Shown: positions 1 through 8,501, counted from the stretch's first letter. The stretch: DNA of 17,429 nucleotides from Bacteroidales bacterium UBA4345 (GCA_002396385.1 DGTD01000123.1:1-17429); one strand, 5' to 3'. The notes: generated by a model from the sequence alone, not told the origin. Made by a program: numbers and translations.

Positions 1-278
1 CTATCGTAGCCTATAACCATTACGGCGAGGTGTTTGTGGAGGAACGCAACGGTAACTGGACTTCACCATACCTGTTCAATGCCAAAGAGTTGGACTAGGA
101 GACAGGGCTGTATTATTATGGAGCGAGATATTTGGATCCTGCTATTGCTTTGTGGTTAAGCACTGACCCGTTGCAGGAAAAATATCCGGGCATGAGCCCG
201 TATAACTATTGTGCGGGGAAACCGGTGAAGTTCGTGGCCCCGGATGGTAGGGATGAGTTTCAAAGAAGGAAACGTTAA
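1..278 (+). pseudogene. RHS repeat-associated core, 3' fragment with in-frame stop
   Basis: Reading from base 3, this frame encodes the typical end of an RHS/YD-repeat core: FNAKELD, then ETGLYYYGARYLDP, a TDPLQEKYPGMSPYNYC stretch and a terminal PDGRDEF. RHS proteins are large secreted or surface shell proteins whose variable C-terminal toxin follows this core. Here an amber TAG at 96-98 replaces the residue normally found between ELD and ETGLYYY, and the frame ends at a TAA (276-278) only a few residues after PDGRDEF, with no toxin domain. The usual DPDGRD is also changed to APDGRD. The 5' part lies outside the window. I read it as a decayed or orphan RHS tip. It could still be the downstream half of a split gene if an internal start is used, but none with a good ribosome site is visible. 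Confidence 0.8.
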
Positions 279-295
279 GTTTTTAAGATGCTCAT

Positions 296-344
296 AAAAA
301 ACAATGTGACTTCTCTGAACGCGAGGTTTGAGAAGTCACATTGT
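296..344 (-). terminator. Strong intrinsic terminator (minus strand)
   Basis: A perfect 15-bp inverted repeat (301-315 with 330-344, 14-nt loop) is followed on the minus strand by a run of six T (A-run 296-301 on the plus strand). It would stop transcripts of the SauUSI-like gene and of the sorting-domain relic. It lies about 20 nt past the relic's stop, much like the terminator after the intact cotH-like gene, so it was probably the terminator of the lost gene. No T-run follows on the plus strand, so it is not a good terminator for the RHS fragment. Confidence 0.75.
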
Positions 345-364
345 GCTATAATGGGATCAGAATG

Positions 365-505
365 TCATCGTTTCACAAACTTGGCAGAGAGGGTTCTGCT
401 GCCCGACAGAATGGTACAATGTAGATGCTAGGTTTCAGACCACCCACATAGATGCATCCTCCATTTTCGACGACGTCGCGATTCAGTGTAGTCGACAATA
501 GAGAC
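365..505 (-). pseudogene. Relic of a T9SS C-terminal sorting domain gene
   Basis: This stretch aligns almost base for base with the last ~148 bp of the cotH-like gene (about 4457-4605). Long exact runs are shared, for example around 371-407 and 430-454, and both would end in the residues FVKR followed by a stop (TGA at 365-367 here). Relative to the intact copy it has about ten substitutions, a 1-nt deletion near 413 and an 11-nt deletion near 480, which break the frame twice. No start or upstream coding part remains. Homology ends at 505, six bases before the stop codon of the SauUSI-like gene. It is the tail of a second sorting-domain gene or a partial duplication of the cotH-like gene. It has no likely function as protein. 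Confidence 0.85.
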
Positions 506-510
506 TAATC

Positions 511-3500
511 TTATACAGCATTTAAAAACTGAGGAAGAATGGGTTGGTGCATACGCCAATTGATACTCATTGGTCTGTCGTCACAAGATGATATATAATC
601 TACTAACCCAAAACAATAAAACGGGCAGGTGTTGCCAAATCCGTCACGTTTGTTTTCGCGTACAAATAATAAGAATTTCTTTTTATTCTTTGCTTGTTCT
701 ACGAAACGTTTACCTTTGCCTTGATGTGTATCAGTATTCTGCGATTTCCAGTGGAACTGGTTTTCACTAACAACATAATCATCATACATAGTTGATGCGG
801 AAAAATCTTTATCAGACTTATTCAATGTTACAAAGAACAATTCTGTATTCAGTTCATCGATGTTGAATACGCCTGCCACACTACCCTGCATTTTCTTATC
901 TGCAGTCTGACGGCCAAAGATAGCGAAGACTTCTTCTCGCGTATAGTTTCCGTATTGCTCCAATGCAGGTGGCATTCCTTCTCCAACGGCAAAGGTCTTT
1001 GTCTCTATGTTTGCCATCAAATACTCTACGACTTCATTTATCTCTTCAATAAAAACAGGATATTTCCTCAGCCTTCCTATTGCTACCTCAATGCTACCAA
1101 TGCCTACTTTGCTTAACTTATCACCATACAGAGTATAGTACAATATAACGGCATATTTTTTTTCTCGTTCATCCGTAAAAGAAACATTATCAATATTATT
1201 CACAAGTTTCTTAACAAAAAGCAAATATGACATGCAATTGGCATGAACAAGATTTGAGATATACCTCTCAAAACGTCTTGTATTGTCGTCATCTGTATAG
1301 GTACATAATCCTGCCTCACGTTTCAGACTTGACCAACAAGTACCTTTATATAGAAGTCTGACGTCCTGTCCGTTATTTTCAACAAACTCTTTTAGAGAAG
1401 GCACGTGATCATAAGAACGTAGCTCCTGAACAAGCCGGTTCTTATTGTATATAGCTGCCTTTACATTTTCCAGCACATATTGTTGAGCTTTTTCTTCCAT
1501 GTGTATAGTACAACCATGAGGAAGAAGCGTAAAACCGTTTTTTATCTGTTCGACAACACTTCCGTCTTTGCGAACCATAAGACTACGGAAACGGCTCGTA
1601 AAGTCATACTTGTTATTAAGATGTGCGACAAAGTCGAAAACATTTAACAACTGTTTACCGGGGAATAAGCGAAGTCCTCTACCTAACTGCTGCAAGAATA
1701 TTGTTAAGGATTCTGTAGGACGCAAGAAGAGGACAGTGTCAACTTCTGGTATATCTACGCCCTCGTTGAAAATGTCAACAACAAAAAGGTAATTTATTTC
1801 ACCTTTTGCTAATTTGCGATTCAAGGTGTCGCGTTCGTCTTTTTTTTCACTTGTCAGATAATCCGCTCTAAATCCATATGCCTGAAAACTCTCAGCCATA
1901 AAGCGAGCATGTTTTATAGTGGCACAGAATCCTAAAGCCTTACATTTATGTTCATCTGGAAGATAATATGCCAATTTGTCGATAATCAGCCCAACACGTT
2001 CCTTGTTGCACAACTTTTCTGTGAGCTTTGTAGCAACATATTTGTGTCCTTGCATCAAGTCGTCATCGGTAAGGTCTGTGTTATCGCTGATACATAGATA
2101 TTGGAAGGGAGTCAGCAAGCCTTCATCAAGTGCTATTGGCAAACGAATCTCCGCACTTATCCTATTGCAAAAATCAGGCAGCAAGCTAACACCATCCATA
2201 CGTTCTGGTGTGGCTGTAAGGCCAATTAGTAACTTGGGCGAGAAGTGATCAGGTATCTTACGATAACTATCTGCTTCAAAGTGATGAGCCTCATCTATTA
2301 CAATATAATCGTAATAATCATGGGGTAAGTTGCTAAAAATCTCTTTAAACTTTGAATTGAAAGTCTGAACGGATATAAACAGATGTTCTAGGCCATTTGC
2401 AGGTTTGTATTGTCCCACCCAAATATCTCCGAAGTTGGTATCGCAAAGCACACTCCTATATGTGCTGAGTGACTGCTTCAATATCTCCTCTCTATGAGCC
2501 ACAAAAAGAATTCGGTTACTGTGTGGATTCGCATCTCTGAAACGTCTGTAGTCGAATGCAGAAACAACAGTTTTTCCTGTGCCAGTTGCTGCGACGATGA
2601 GGTTTCGTTTTACACCTTCTTCCCTCATGGCAGCCAAACGGTCGAGCAGCTGTTTCTGATGAGGCAGAATTGAGTATCTCGCCAATGTTCCCATTGACGG
2701 ATGATGCGGATTCTTCTGTATCTCGAGTTCTTTATACAATTTTTCCTCTCCACCATCCTTAAAATCCTCAAAATTGTGACTATTCCAATAAAGATTAAAT
2801 GTAGCAAGTGCGGTTTTAATAATGTGCGGGTTTTCTACATTGGTTACACGTATATTCCATTCCAGCCCATCGGTCTGGGCTGATTTTGAAAGATTGGATG
2901 AACCGATATATGCAGTACTGAAACCCGAATTACGCTCAAATATGTACGATTTGGCATGTAAACGTTCTATCTGTGTATTATAAGAGATACGTATTTCTGT
3001 ATTAGGTAAAGTAGCAAGACGTTCTACTGCTTTTGCTTCAGTAACTCCACAGTATGTAGTTGTAATGATGCGTAAATGGTGTTCGGGATGCTCGCAGAAC
3101 TTCTTCAACTGATCATAAATCAGATTCACGCCTGAAAGTTTCAAGAAAGAGACTATCAAACTGATTCTGTCTGCGCTCTCTATATCTCTCTTTATCTCTT
3201 CATTTAGGGGTACTTTACTTTGTCCACCCGTAAAAAGATTACTCGTTCTGAATCCTGTCAATGGCCGATTTAGAGTCTGTTTTGTCGCTTTCAGTCGTGC
3301 CTCTACTTGTTTAGAAACTACAGCAGACAACATTTGCATATCATTTTGGACCTTTTCTGCCTCATTCCTTTCATCAAGTAATTCAATCAAACGGTTTACT
3401 ATGTCTTTTTTTTCTTCTATCGAAAGGGTTTCATCTGAAAGTTTGTTTAAAACAATTTTGTTGACGTGTTCTGCAAGTATATAGGGTGATTCTGCTTCAT

Positions 3501-3606
3501 CAATTTCATCTTGCTTGCATACCAAGCCATCACGTTCTGCTTGCAACATATCTTGCCGCAATTCGCTTGTGATGATATTTTCGTATGACCCCTCTTGTAG
3601 TTTCAT
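511..3606 (-). CDS. SauUSI-like type IV restriction enzyme (PLD nuclease-SF2 helicase-DUF3427)
   Basis: A 1031-aa protein with the domain order of Staphylococcus SauUSI, an ATP-dependent enzyme that cuts DNA carrying 5-methyl- or 5-hydroxymethylcytosine. Residues ~145-275 form a phospholipase-D-type nuclease domain with H217-x-K219 and GSSNLS (235-240); the usual Asp of the HKD motif appears to be E224. The SF2 helicase core has Walker A ATGTGKT (340-346), DEAH (438-441), TAT (464-466) and motif VI QQLGRGLR (639-646). The C-terminal ~340 residues resemble DUF3427, with FHWKSQN, LLFVRENK and a PMSINWR end; in SauUSI this part recognises the modified base. The gene lies 24 bp downstream of an XRE regulator, in one likely operon, and is visibly more AT-rich than cotH or sbcCD, suggesting transfer. 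The first ~100 residues are charged and probably helical. Substrate specificity is inferred from the family only. Confidence 0.85.
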   Translation of the reverse strand: MKLQEGSYENIITSELRQDMLQAERDGLVCKQDEIDEAESPYILAEHVNKIVLNKLSDETLSIEEKKDIVNRLIELLDERNEAEKVQNDMQMLSAVVSKQVEARLKATKQTLNRPLTGFRTSNLFTGGQSKVPLNEEIKRDIESADRISLIVSFLKLSGVNLIYDQLKKFCEHPEHHLRIITTTYCGVTEAKAVERLATLPNTEIRISYNTQIERLHAKSYIFERNSGFSTAYIGSSNLSKSAQTDGLEWNIRVTNVENPHIIKTALATFNLYWNSHNFEDFKDGGEEKLYKELEIQKNPHHPSMGTLARYSILPHQKQLLDRLAAMREEGVKRNLIVAATGTGKTVVSAFDYRRFRDANPHSNRILFVAHREEILKQSLSTYRSVLCDTNFGDIWVGQYKPANGLEHLFISVQTFNSKFKEIFSNLPHDYYDYIVIDEAHHFEADSYRKIPDHFSPKLLIGLTATPERMDGVSLLPDFCNRISAEIRLPIALDEGLLTPFQYLCISDNTDLTDDDLMQGHKYVATKLTEKLCNKERVGLIIDKLAYYLPDEHKCKALGFCATIKHARFMAESFQAYGFRADYLTSEKKDERDTLNRKLAKGEINYLFVVDIFNEGVDIPEVDTVLFLRPTESLTIFLQQLGRGLRLFPGKQLLNVFDFVAHLNNKYDFTSRFRSLMVRKDGSVVEQIKNGFTLLPHGCTIHMEEKAQQYVLENVKAAIYNKNRLVQELRSYDHVPSLKEFVENNGQDVRLLYKGTCWSSLKREAGLCTYTDDDNTRRFERYISNLVHANCMSYLLFVKKLVNNIDNVSFTDEREKKYAVILYYTLYGDKLSKVGIGSIEVAIGRLRKYPVFIEEINEVVEYLMANIETKTFAVGEGMPPALEQYGNYTREEVFAIFGRQTADKKMQGSVAGVFNIDELNTELFFVTLNKSDKDFSASTMYDDYVVSENQFHWKSQNTDTHQGKGKRFVEQAKNKKKFLLFVRENKRDGFGNTCPFYCFGLVDYISSCDDRPMSINWRMHQPILPQFLNAV

Positions 3607-3630
3607 AAAAGTATTGTTCCAAAAAGTTCT

Positions 3631-4146
3631 TTATTCCTCAATTCTCGTCAATATCACCGGGCGTTTCTCTCCCATATAAGGTAGTGCGCCAATGGTGTTG
3701 AAGTCAATAAACTCGCAAGCTTCTTCGTAGTCCATACCATCAGTTGCCATCAGATGCTCAACCATTCTCTCGTAGTCGTAGATAAGTCGGCCGTCGTCAC
3801 TAACACCAACAATGGCAGAAAGATAATCTGGATTTTCAAGTACAATGGTTTCTTCGTAATCACGGTCGCAGAGCCAATCTTTCAGATTGTCGATAGTGCG
3901 CTTTGTGTCAATGTTTTCAGCCATTGAAAATAGTTCGCTCACACTTATGCCGAGGCAATTGGCTACACGTTCGATAACGTCAATTGATATGTTACGTTTG
4001 CCGTTCTCAATGTCGCTCATATAGCGGCGGTCGATTTCAGCGTCGTTGGCGAACTTCTCTTGCGCTAGTCCGCGTTGCTTGCGCAGTTGTATTATTGCTT
4101 TCCCAAGTTTCTCTTGAAGTGTCATGACTAATAATGCTTTAACCAT
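3631..4146 (-). CDS. XRE-family regulator with a conserved C-terminal extension
   Basis: A 171-aa protein. Residues ~14-73 form a Cro/C1-type helix-turn-helix (QLRKQRGLAQEKFA ... RRYMSDIENGKRNISID), the kind seen in controller proteins of restriction loci. Residues ~105-171 form a second compact acidic module (SDDGRLIYDYERMVEHL, YEEACEFID, LPYMGEKRP) that I have a sense of having met in small stand-alone bacterial proteins but cannot name. The gene sits 24 bp upstream of the SauUSI-like enzyme in the same direction, so it probably controls expression of that enzyme. Two starts are possible: ATG at 4146, or the eighth codon ATG at 4125 (MTLQEKLG). A candidate -7 box lies immediately upstream of 4146, which would favour 4125. 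Neither has a clear Shine-Dalgarno sequence. Confidence 0.85.
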   Translation of the reverse strand: MVKALLVMTLQEKLGKAIIQLRKQRGLAQEKFANDAEIDRRYMSDIENGKRNISIDVIERVANCLGISVSELFSMAENIDTKRTIDNLKDWLCDRDYEETIVLENPDYLSAIVGVSDDGRLIYDYERMVEHLMATDGMDYEEACEFIDFNTIGALPYMGEKRPVILTRIEE

Positions 4147-4147
4147 A

Positions 4148-4179
4148 CAAAATAAAGGTTTTATGGCTTGTATAACAAC
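4148..4179 (-). promoter_or_regulatory. Possible promoter of the XRE-SauUSI operon
   Basis: On the minus strand GTTG (4179-4176) is followed after 20 nt by TTATTTTG (4155-4148), seven of eight matches to the Bacteroidetes -7 box TAnnTTTG. Transcription would begin near 4143, inside the first annotated codons, so the regulator would then start at the internal ATG (4125). This is a pattern match only. Confidence 0.35.
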
Positions 4180-4393
4180 GGCCTATTGACCGTGAAGCGT
4201 CCGACATATACCGTCAAAACGGAAGAAATTGTCACTTTCTTACTTACTTATACCATAATCGATTACTTTTTTTTCGCAGCACCAGTTTATATAAAATAAT
4301 GATACCTGAAAAATATTAATAAATATTTGTTTTTTAATAGTTAACAAAAAATGTCTGCGTAGTTAAAGATAAATAAAACGGTAGGGAAAGGAG
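4180..4393. other. AT-rich intergenic region
   Basis: About 210 bases between the XRE operon and the cotH terminator, with no reading frame and no RNA gene I can support. It contains an AT-rich symmetrical stretch near 4311-4327 (AAATATT / AATATTT), and the words TTGACCGT and ACCGTCAA form a loose inverted pair near 4186-4221. That pair is just upstream of the proposed XRE-operon promoter and could be an operator, but the match is short. Confidence 0.35.
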
Positions 4394-4424
4394 AAAAAAA
4401 ATCTCCGGGCAACGGACCCGGAGA
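4394..4424 (-). terminator. Intrinsic terminator of the cotH-like gene
   Basis: An 8-bp GC-rich perfect stem (TCTCCGGG 4402-4409 with CCCGGAGA 4417-4424, 7-nt loop) is followed on the minus strand by eight T (A-run 4394-4401). It lies about 30 nt past the stop of the cotH-like gene and separates it from the XRE-SauUSI operon downstream. Confidence 0.9.
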
Positions 4425-4452
4425 CTTTCTTATCGGTTCTATTTTTCAGTTA

Positions 4453-7400
4453 TTACCGTTTCACAAACTTGGCAGAGAGGGTTCTGCTGCCCGACTGAAT
4501 GCGTATAATGTAGACACTAGGCTTCAGACCACCCACATAGATGCTGCCTCCATTTTCGACGACGTCGCGTTTCAACAGCAGACCTGTGTAGTCGATAATA
4601 GAGACGGTAGCACGATCGTCGCTGCCCAAAGCAAACCAGAGATAATCGTCTACAGGGTTCGGATAAACGCGAACGTCAACCCCAGTTTCCTGCACCAGTT
4701 CCAAACCATCCAGAGTAGCAGAGTGGGCAGGAGCGAATACGTTACGCAACGCAAACGTTGGTCTGCTGGTAAGCGCCCATGCGCCATCACCCTCGTACGA
4801 GAACCTTGAGTAAGAATTGCCACTGGTGTGTACCTCGTAGCGGATAGAGTCGATTACCGAAAGTTCACCGTTCACCATTCTCGACAAAGTGACGGTCTGG
4901 CCTTTTTTCGTAGTCAGCTGGAAGTTGGTATGCAGAATGCCTTGGCTGGAAGAATCGGCGTCAGCCCAAAGGATTAGGTAACCTTTTGCCGGCACAGTGG
5001 TTTCTTCTTCGTAACCAGTAGGTATCTGGTAACGGGTCAGATTGGTCCGTTTGTCGGAAATGAACATACCGCCCAAATCGACAGGCGATGTTCCGTCGTT
5101 GTAGATCTCTATCCAGTCGTCATCCTCCCTATAGTCGTCGACATACTGCTTGTTGGCAACACAAATTTCATTGAGGTATAGTTTTAAATTGTCAGGCGAC
5201 CAGGTTGGGTCTTCCTCAAAAACTGCCTTAAGTGTCAGCGAATCGTTGAAAATGGTAGAATAGTTTTGTTGGAGCGAGTTGTCCACAACCGCTAATGCGT
5301 TTTTGCTGTCTTGAACAGACATGTCGAACACTATTGTGTTTGACTTTTTCGCGCAGTGCAGCTCTACTGCAACCACATTCGTACCCTGAACAAGAAATTC
5401 CTTGTTGATTGAAAATTGGCGGGTAGCGTAAGAGTCCATCTCAAATTCCGCATTCACGGTGTCGGAAAGTGGAACGTCAGAAGGAATGTTGAAGCGGTAG
5501 ACTTCGTGACCGTTAACATAGATAACAACGCCGTCGTTCATCTTTGCGGTGCATAGTAGGTCGCCAGCCTGATCCAGATCGTCAATGTTGAAAGTGTTGC
5601 GAAGATAGGAAGTGGTGTTTAGGGTTCCCCTTGTGTTGATTTTGGTTTGCATAAAGTATGAGACGTTTGAGCCAAGTGGAGCGGCCCCCGATTTCCATTC
5701 GCTGTCGTCAAAAGCCAAACCTTTCCAATTCGGGTCAACGTCCGATTTCTGATAGAGATATTTCCAGTCAGCTTCGAAAGGAAGCAGGTATTTCTCTTTG
5801 CACACCATCCAATTTTTGAAGCGGTATCCGTCTGGAGCAACGGCTTTCACGCTGAATGGCTCACCCGTGTAGTAATAACTCTTGAAGTCAGATTTATTAA
5901 TAGTCTCATGGCCATTCAATTCGAAATAGGCACCCTCTGTGTCAGAACAAAAACGTATAGGTGCAGGATAACCAATACCCAAGTTTTTCGAGACGTGGTC
6001 GAACAAGTAGTCGGGTCGAGCGGTAATAAAGTTTCTGACCTTCTCGCACTCATCCCTCCACGAGTCTGCCTCATTCCTTTTAATTCTCTTCAGGTAGTCC
6101 ATATAGAAATCGGCCTCGTCGTGCACCAGTCCTATCATACTGTCTAAAACAGCCGACACATGCTGTTCGTCGAAAGTGGTTCCCGCATGGACGGTAAACT
6201 TGTCCATAAGCCGCTTTTTAACGTCAGGGTTGTTCTTTAACAATGGAAAGAACGAGCATTTGGAAGCATAGGTAAAACCATCGGTGGTCAGGTAGTTTCC
6301 ATAGATAGAGGTTGAGAAGTCGGTATCGTAGAGAATCCATCTCCACTTACCGTCTTTCAGGCGTTTCCAGGCCTTAATGTTGCCGGCCGACCAGTCTTCG
6401 TTGCAGTAATAGATTTCGGTGGTGAAGTAGTTCAGCATTTCATCAACATCGATAATCTTGTCGATTTCTTCGAAAGTAGCAGACGCATTGTTAGCCACGT
6501 CGAGCACCTCTTGGTAGGCCTCGCACTCAACCACCTTGTCGGGCTTTTCCTCTATGCAGAACTCGTCGTCGTCGAGGCCGTAGTTCGAGTAGACAAAGTC
6601 TTTACCCGAACGCTCCCTGATCCCCATCATACCATAATACTCGCCGTTGACAAAAACAACGGCTGGCTCATAAGCCTGGTGGTCGATATCCATGCTCGAA
6701 GCGACCAGCGTCTGCAGGTAGCCGTCGCGGAAAAGCATACGTCCGAAGTCGTTACCCGAATTGCGTAACACAAAACTCTTCCACTTCAAATTAGGCTTTT
6801 CGTTGAAGATAGGGTAGTCGAACTTATTGTTGCCATAAACCTTGTTGGCCTTCACTTTGATAGACTTGACTCCCTTTGTCCGCGAGCAGGCACCAAAAGC
6901 ACCCACCTTCACCTCCTGACTGATGCGCTGCACCTTCCCCTCATCGAAAATCTCGATGTTGCAAGGGCGGTCCCAGTCGTTCATATAGTTGGCCCTGTTT
7001 TCTTTAGCACTACAATAAGAAGGCACCATGCTACCGTTGACACCGACTGCCAGTGCGCCCAACTCATCGCCAAAAAGGTATTCTTCGTCAGTTGCTAGCG
7101 ACACCACCTTGGTTGAAACTGGTATGGTGTTGTCAATAAAATAAGACGATGTAGTAACATCGCTGGCTATCTCGCCATCGACCACAGCAATGGCACGCAG
7201 CACCATTGTTGAGTTTACAGGCACTGGTCCGCTATACAGCATTTCTGCAGAAATTTTCGGCTCACTGCCGTCGGTCGTATAGTAAATAGCGGCAGCAGGG
7301 CTTGGAGCGGTTATCGCCACACTTATTCCACTGTTATAGAATCCGCCCGTCTGACTGAAAAAGGGAGCTTTTGTCTGGATATTGCTCACAGTGCCTGAGT

Positions 7401-7869
7401 TGCTTTGCTCCATAGAGCACGAAAGGAAGTGACCCAGTTGATCTCCTCCGTCGACAACCCTGCCAAAAGAGGTGTTCCTGAAACTCTTCGGATAATTCAG
7501 CCTGTCGAGTTCGTTCCCATTCTCATCGGAGAGAATCAAGACACCGCCGTCGCAGTCGAGTTTGAAACTGGCATGGTTGTACTCGTCCAGTTCGTCGAAA
7601 AAGAAGACAGCGTACTGTTTGGGCGCAAGAACTGTTTTGTCCTGATTCCGCCACTTGAAATGGTCGTCGTCCGTGTCTGAGAAAAAGCAATTCGACAAGT
7701 CGACCTCCTCATCGCCAGAATTGTATATCTCGGCCCACCCCTCGAAATTGAGTTCGTCGTTAATAACAGCCGAGGAGTTCCGCACCATTATCTCATTAAT
7801 GTGAACTGCCGCATTAGCCGTCAGGGCATAGGAAGTCCCCAGCAGAATGCTGAAAATGTAGTGTTTCAT
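4453..7869 (-). CDS. Secreted CotH-kinase/lamin-tail-domain protein with T9SS sorting domain
   Basis: A 1138-aa exported protein. The signal peptide spans residues 1-20, with likely cleavage after LTANA. In order: lamin-tail (LTD) domain ~22-160 (VHINEIMVRN, WAEIYN); chitobiase-C-like domain ~168-245 (YYTTDGSEP); CotH kinase-like domain ~250-630 with GIRERSGKDF (416-425), EDWSAGNIKAWK (491-502) and the metal-binding-type YDTDFS (514-519); a short B-repeat-like segment ~638-690; a jelly-roll-like region ~700-855; a second LTD ~895-1043; and a type A T9SS sorting domain ~1064-1138 starting VRVYPNPVDD. CotH proteins phosphorylate secreted proteins in Bacillus spores; in Bacteroidetes the substrate is unknown. 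The protein is predicted to pass the inner membrane by Sec and be attached outside by T9SS. It is transcribed alone, with its own promoter and terminator. A decayed copy of its 3' end lies at 365-505. Confidence 0.9.
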   Translation of the reverse strand: MKHYIFSILLGTSYALTANAAVHINEIMVRNSSAVINDELNFEGWAEIYNSGDEEVDLSNCFFSDTDDDHFKWRNQDKTVLAPKQYAVFFFDELDEYNHASFKLDCDGGVLILSDENGNELDRLNYPKSFRNTSFGRVVDGGDQLGHFLSCSMEQSNSGTVSNIQTKAPFFSQTGGFYNSGISVAITAPSPAAAIYYTTDGSEPKISAEMLYSGPVPVNSTMVLRAIAVVDGEIASDVTTSSYFIDNTIPVSTKVVSLATDEEYLFGDELGALAVGVNGSMVPSYCSAKENRANYMNDWDRPCNIEIFDEGKVQRISQEVKVGAFGACSRTKGVKSIKVKANKVYGNNKFDYPIFNEKPNLKWKSFVLRNSGNDFGRMLFRDGYLQTLVASSMDIDHQAYEPAVVFVNGEYYGMMGIRERSGKDFVYSNYGLDDDEFCIEEKPDKVVECEAYQEVLDVANNASATFEEIDKIIDVDEMLNYFTTEIYYCNEDWSAGNIKAWKRLKDGKWRWILYDTDFSTSIYGNYLTTDGFTYASKCSFFPLLKNNPDVKKRLMDKFTVHAGTTFDEQHVSAVLDSMIGLVHDEADFYMDYLKRIKRNEADSWRDECEKVRNFITARPDYLFDHVSKNLGIGYPAPIRFCSDTEGAYFELNGHETINKSDFKSYYYTGEPFSVKAVAPDGYRFKNWMVCKEKYLLPFEADWKYLYQKSDVDPNWKGLAFDDSEWKSGAAPLGSNVSYFMQTKINTRGTLNTTSYLRNTFNIDDLDQAGDLLCTAKMNDGVVIYVNGHEVYRFNIPSDVPLSDTVNAEFEMDSYATRQFSINKEFLVQGTNVVAVELHCAKKSNTIVFDMSVQDSKNALAVVDNSLQQNYSTIFNDSLTLKAVFEEDPTWSPDNLKLYLNEICVANKQYVDDYREDDDWIEIYNDGTSPVDLGGMFISDKRTNLTRYQIPTGYEEETTVPAKGYLILWADADSSSQGILHTNFQLTTKKGQTVTLSRMVNGELSVIDSIRYEVHTSGNSYSRFSYEGDGAWALTSRPTFALRNVFAPAHSATLDGLELVQETGVDVRVYPNPVDDYLWFALGSDDRATVSIIDYTGLLLKRDVVENGGSIYVGGLKPSVYIIRIQSGSRTLSAKFVKR

Positions 7870-7908
7870 TTGTATTAGTTTGTTAGTGTGTAAAGTAACT
7901 TAATACAG

Positions 7909-7916
7909 CAAAAATA
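7909..7916 (-). promoter_or_regulatory. -7 box upstream of the cotH-like gene
   Basis: TATTTTTG on the minus strand is an exact match to TAnnTTTG, about 40 bases before the cotH start, giving a short leader. No good TTTG box is found 19-21 nt further upstream, so the site is only partly supported. Confidence 0.45.
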
Positions 7917-7962
7917 CGCTATTTTTCCGAAACACTCCTTCCTTTCGCTAAAAGAATTGTAA

Positions 7963-7995
7963 AATTCTCTCTATGACTTAGGTAGTTAGAGAATT
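7963..7995. other. Inverted repeats between two minus-strand genes
   Basis: AATTCTCT (7963-7970) and AGAGAATT (7988-7995) form a perfect 8-bp stem with a 17-nt loop. The left arm can instead pair with AGAATT at 7953-7958 in a shorter hairpin. It lies downstream of the zinc-ribbon regulator and ~50 nt upstream of the cotH -7 box, so it may be a weak terminator for the former or an operator for the latter. The rest of the 188-base gap shows nothing clear. Confidence 0.35.
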
Positions 7996-8057
7996 GTATT
8001 TACACCGCCCCCGGTTAGATGGCTACCGTCATCCAGAAATAAGAGAACAATCGCAAC

Positions 8058-8501
8058 CTACTTCCAATGCTTCAACTGTGAAAGGTGGGCGTCGAAAAGT
8101 TTCCTTCTTTCATCATCGCCCATGTTGTCGGGATTAGGCATCGCCTTGACCAAAAAATCAAGCAGGTCTACCTTCTTCTGATACGTGAATTTACCATCGG
8201 TGTAGCACCATTTGCAATAATCTTCGTTAAAGTCGCCGTAAACATCCCTACTAATCATTGAGTCGTCAGAAAGTGGCATACCGCAACACTGGCAGACCAA
8301 TGTGCGTGGAGCGCCCAGCAACGTATTGATGGAGACGTTGAACTCGCGCGACAGCACTTTAAGCATTTCCGGATTAGGCTGTGTCAGGCCTGTTTCCCAG
8401 CGGCTGACGGCCTGTCGGGTCACATTAATACGCTCTGCCATCTGGTCTTGTGTCAGATTATTCTTTTCACGAAGATTCCTTAAAATTTCTTTTACTTCCA
8501 T
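8058..8501 (-). CDS. XRE-family regulator fused to a zinc-ribbon domain
   Basis: A 147-aa protein. Residues ~5-62 are a typical Cro/C1 helix-turn-helix (MAERINVTRQAVSRWETGLT). Residues ~69-147 match the short 'putative zinc ribbon' family: CQCCGMPL (70-77) and YCKWCYTDGKF (95-105) supply the metal-binding cysteines C70/C73 and C96/C99, followed by a helical tail. Such proteins are presumed transcription regulators; ligand and target are unknown. A longer frame begins at a GTG at 8534, but a near-perfect promoter overlaps that codon, so I chose ATG 8501, which begins at the HTH as the family normally does. It is divergent from the transglutaminase-like gene and could regulate it or itself through the shared 215-base spacer. 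Confidence 0.88.
   Translation of the reverse strand: MEVKEILRNLREKNNLTQDQMAERINVTRQAVSRWETGLTQPNPEMLKVLSREFNVSINTLLGAPRTLVCQCCGMPLSDDSMISRDVYGDFNEDYCKWCYTDGKFTYQKKVDLLDFLVKAMPNPDNMGDDERRKLFDAHLSQLKHWK

Noticed and set aside
570..770. Short plus-strand frames opposite the SauUSI-like gene (also near 1568, 1976 and 2701)
   Set aside because: They are antisense to conserved helicase and DUF3427 codons, with no start signals and no recognisable protein family.
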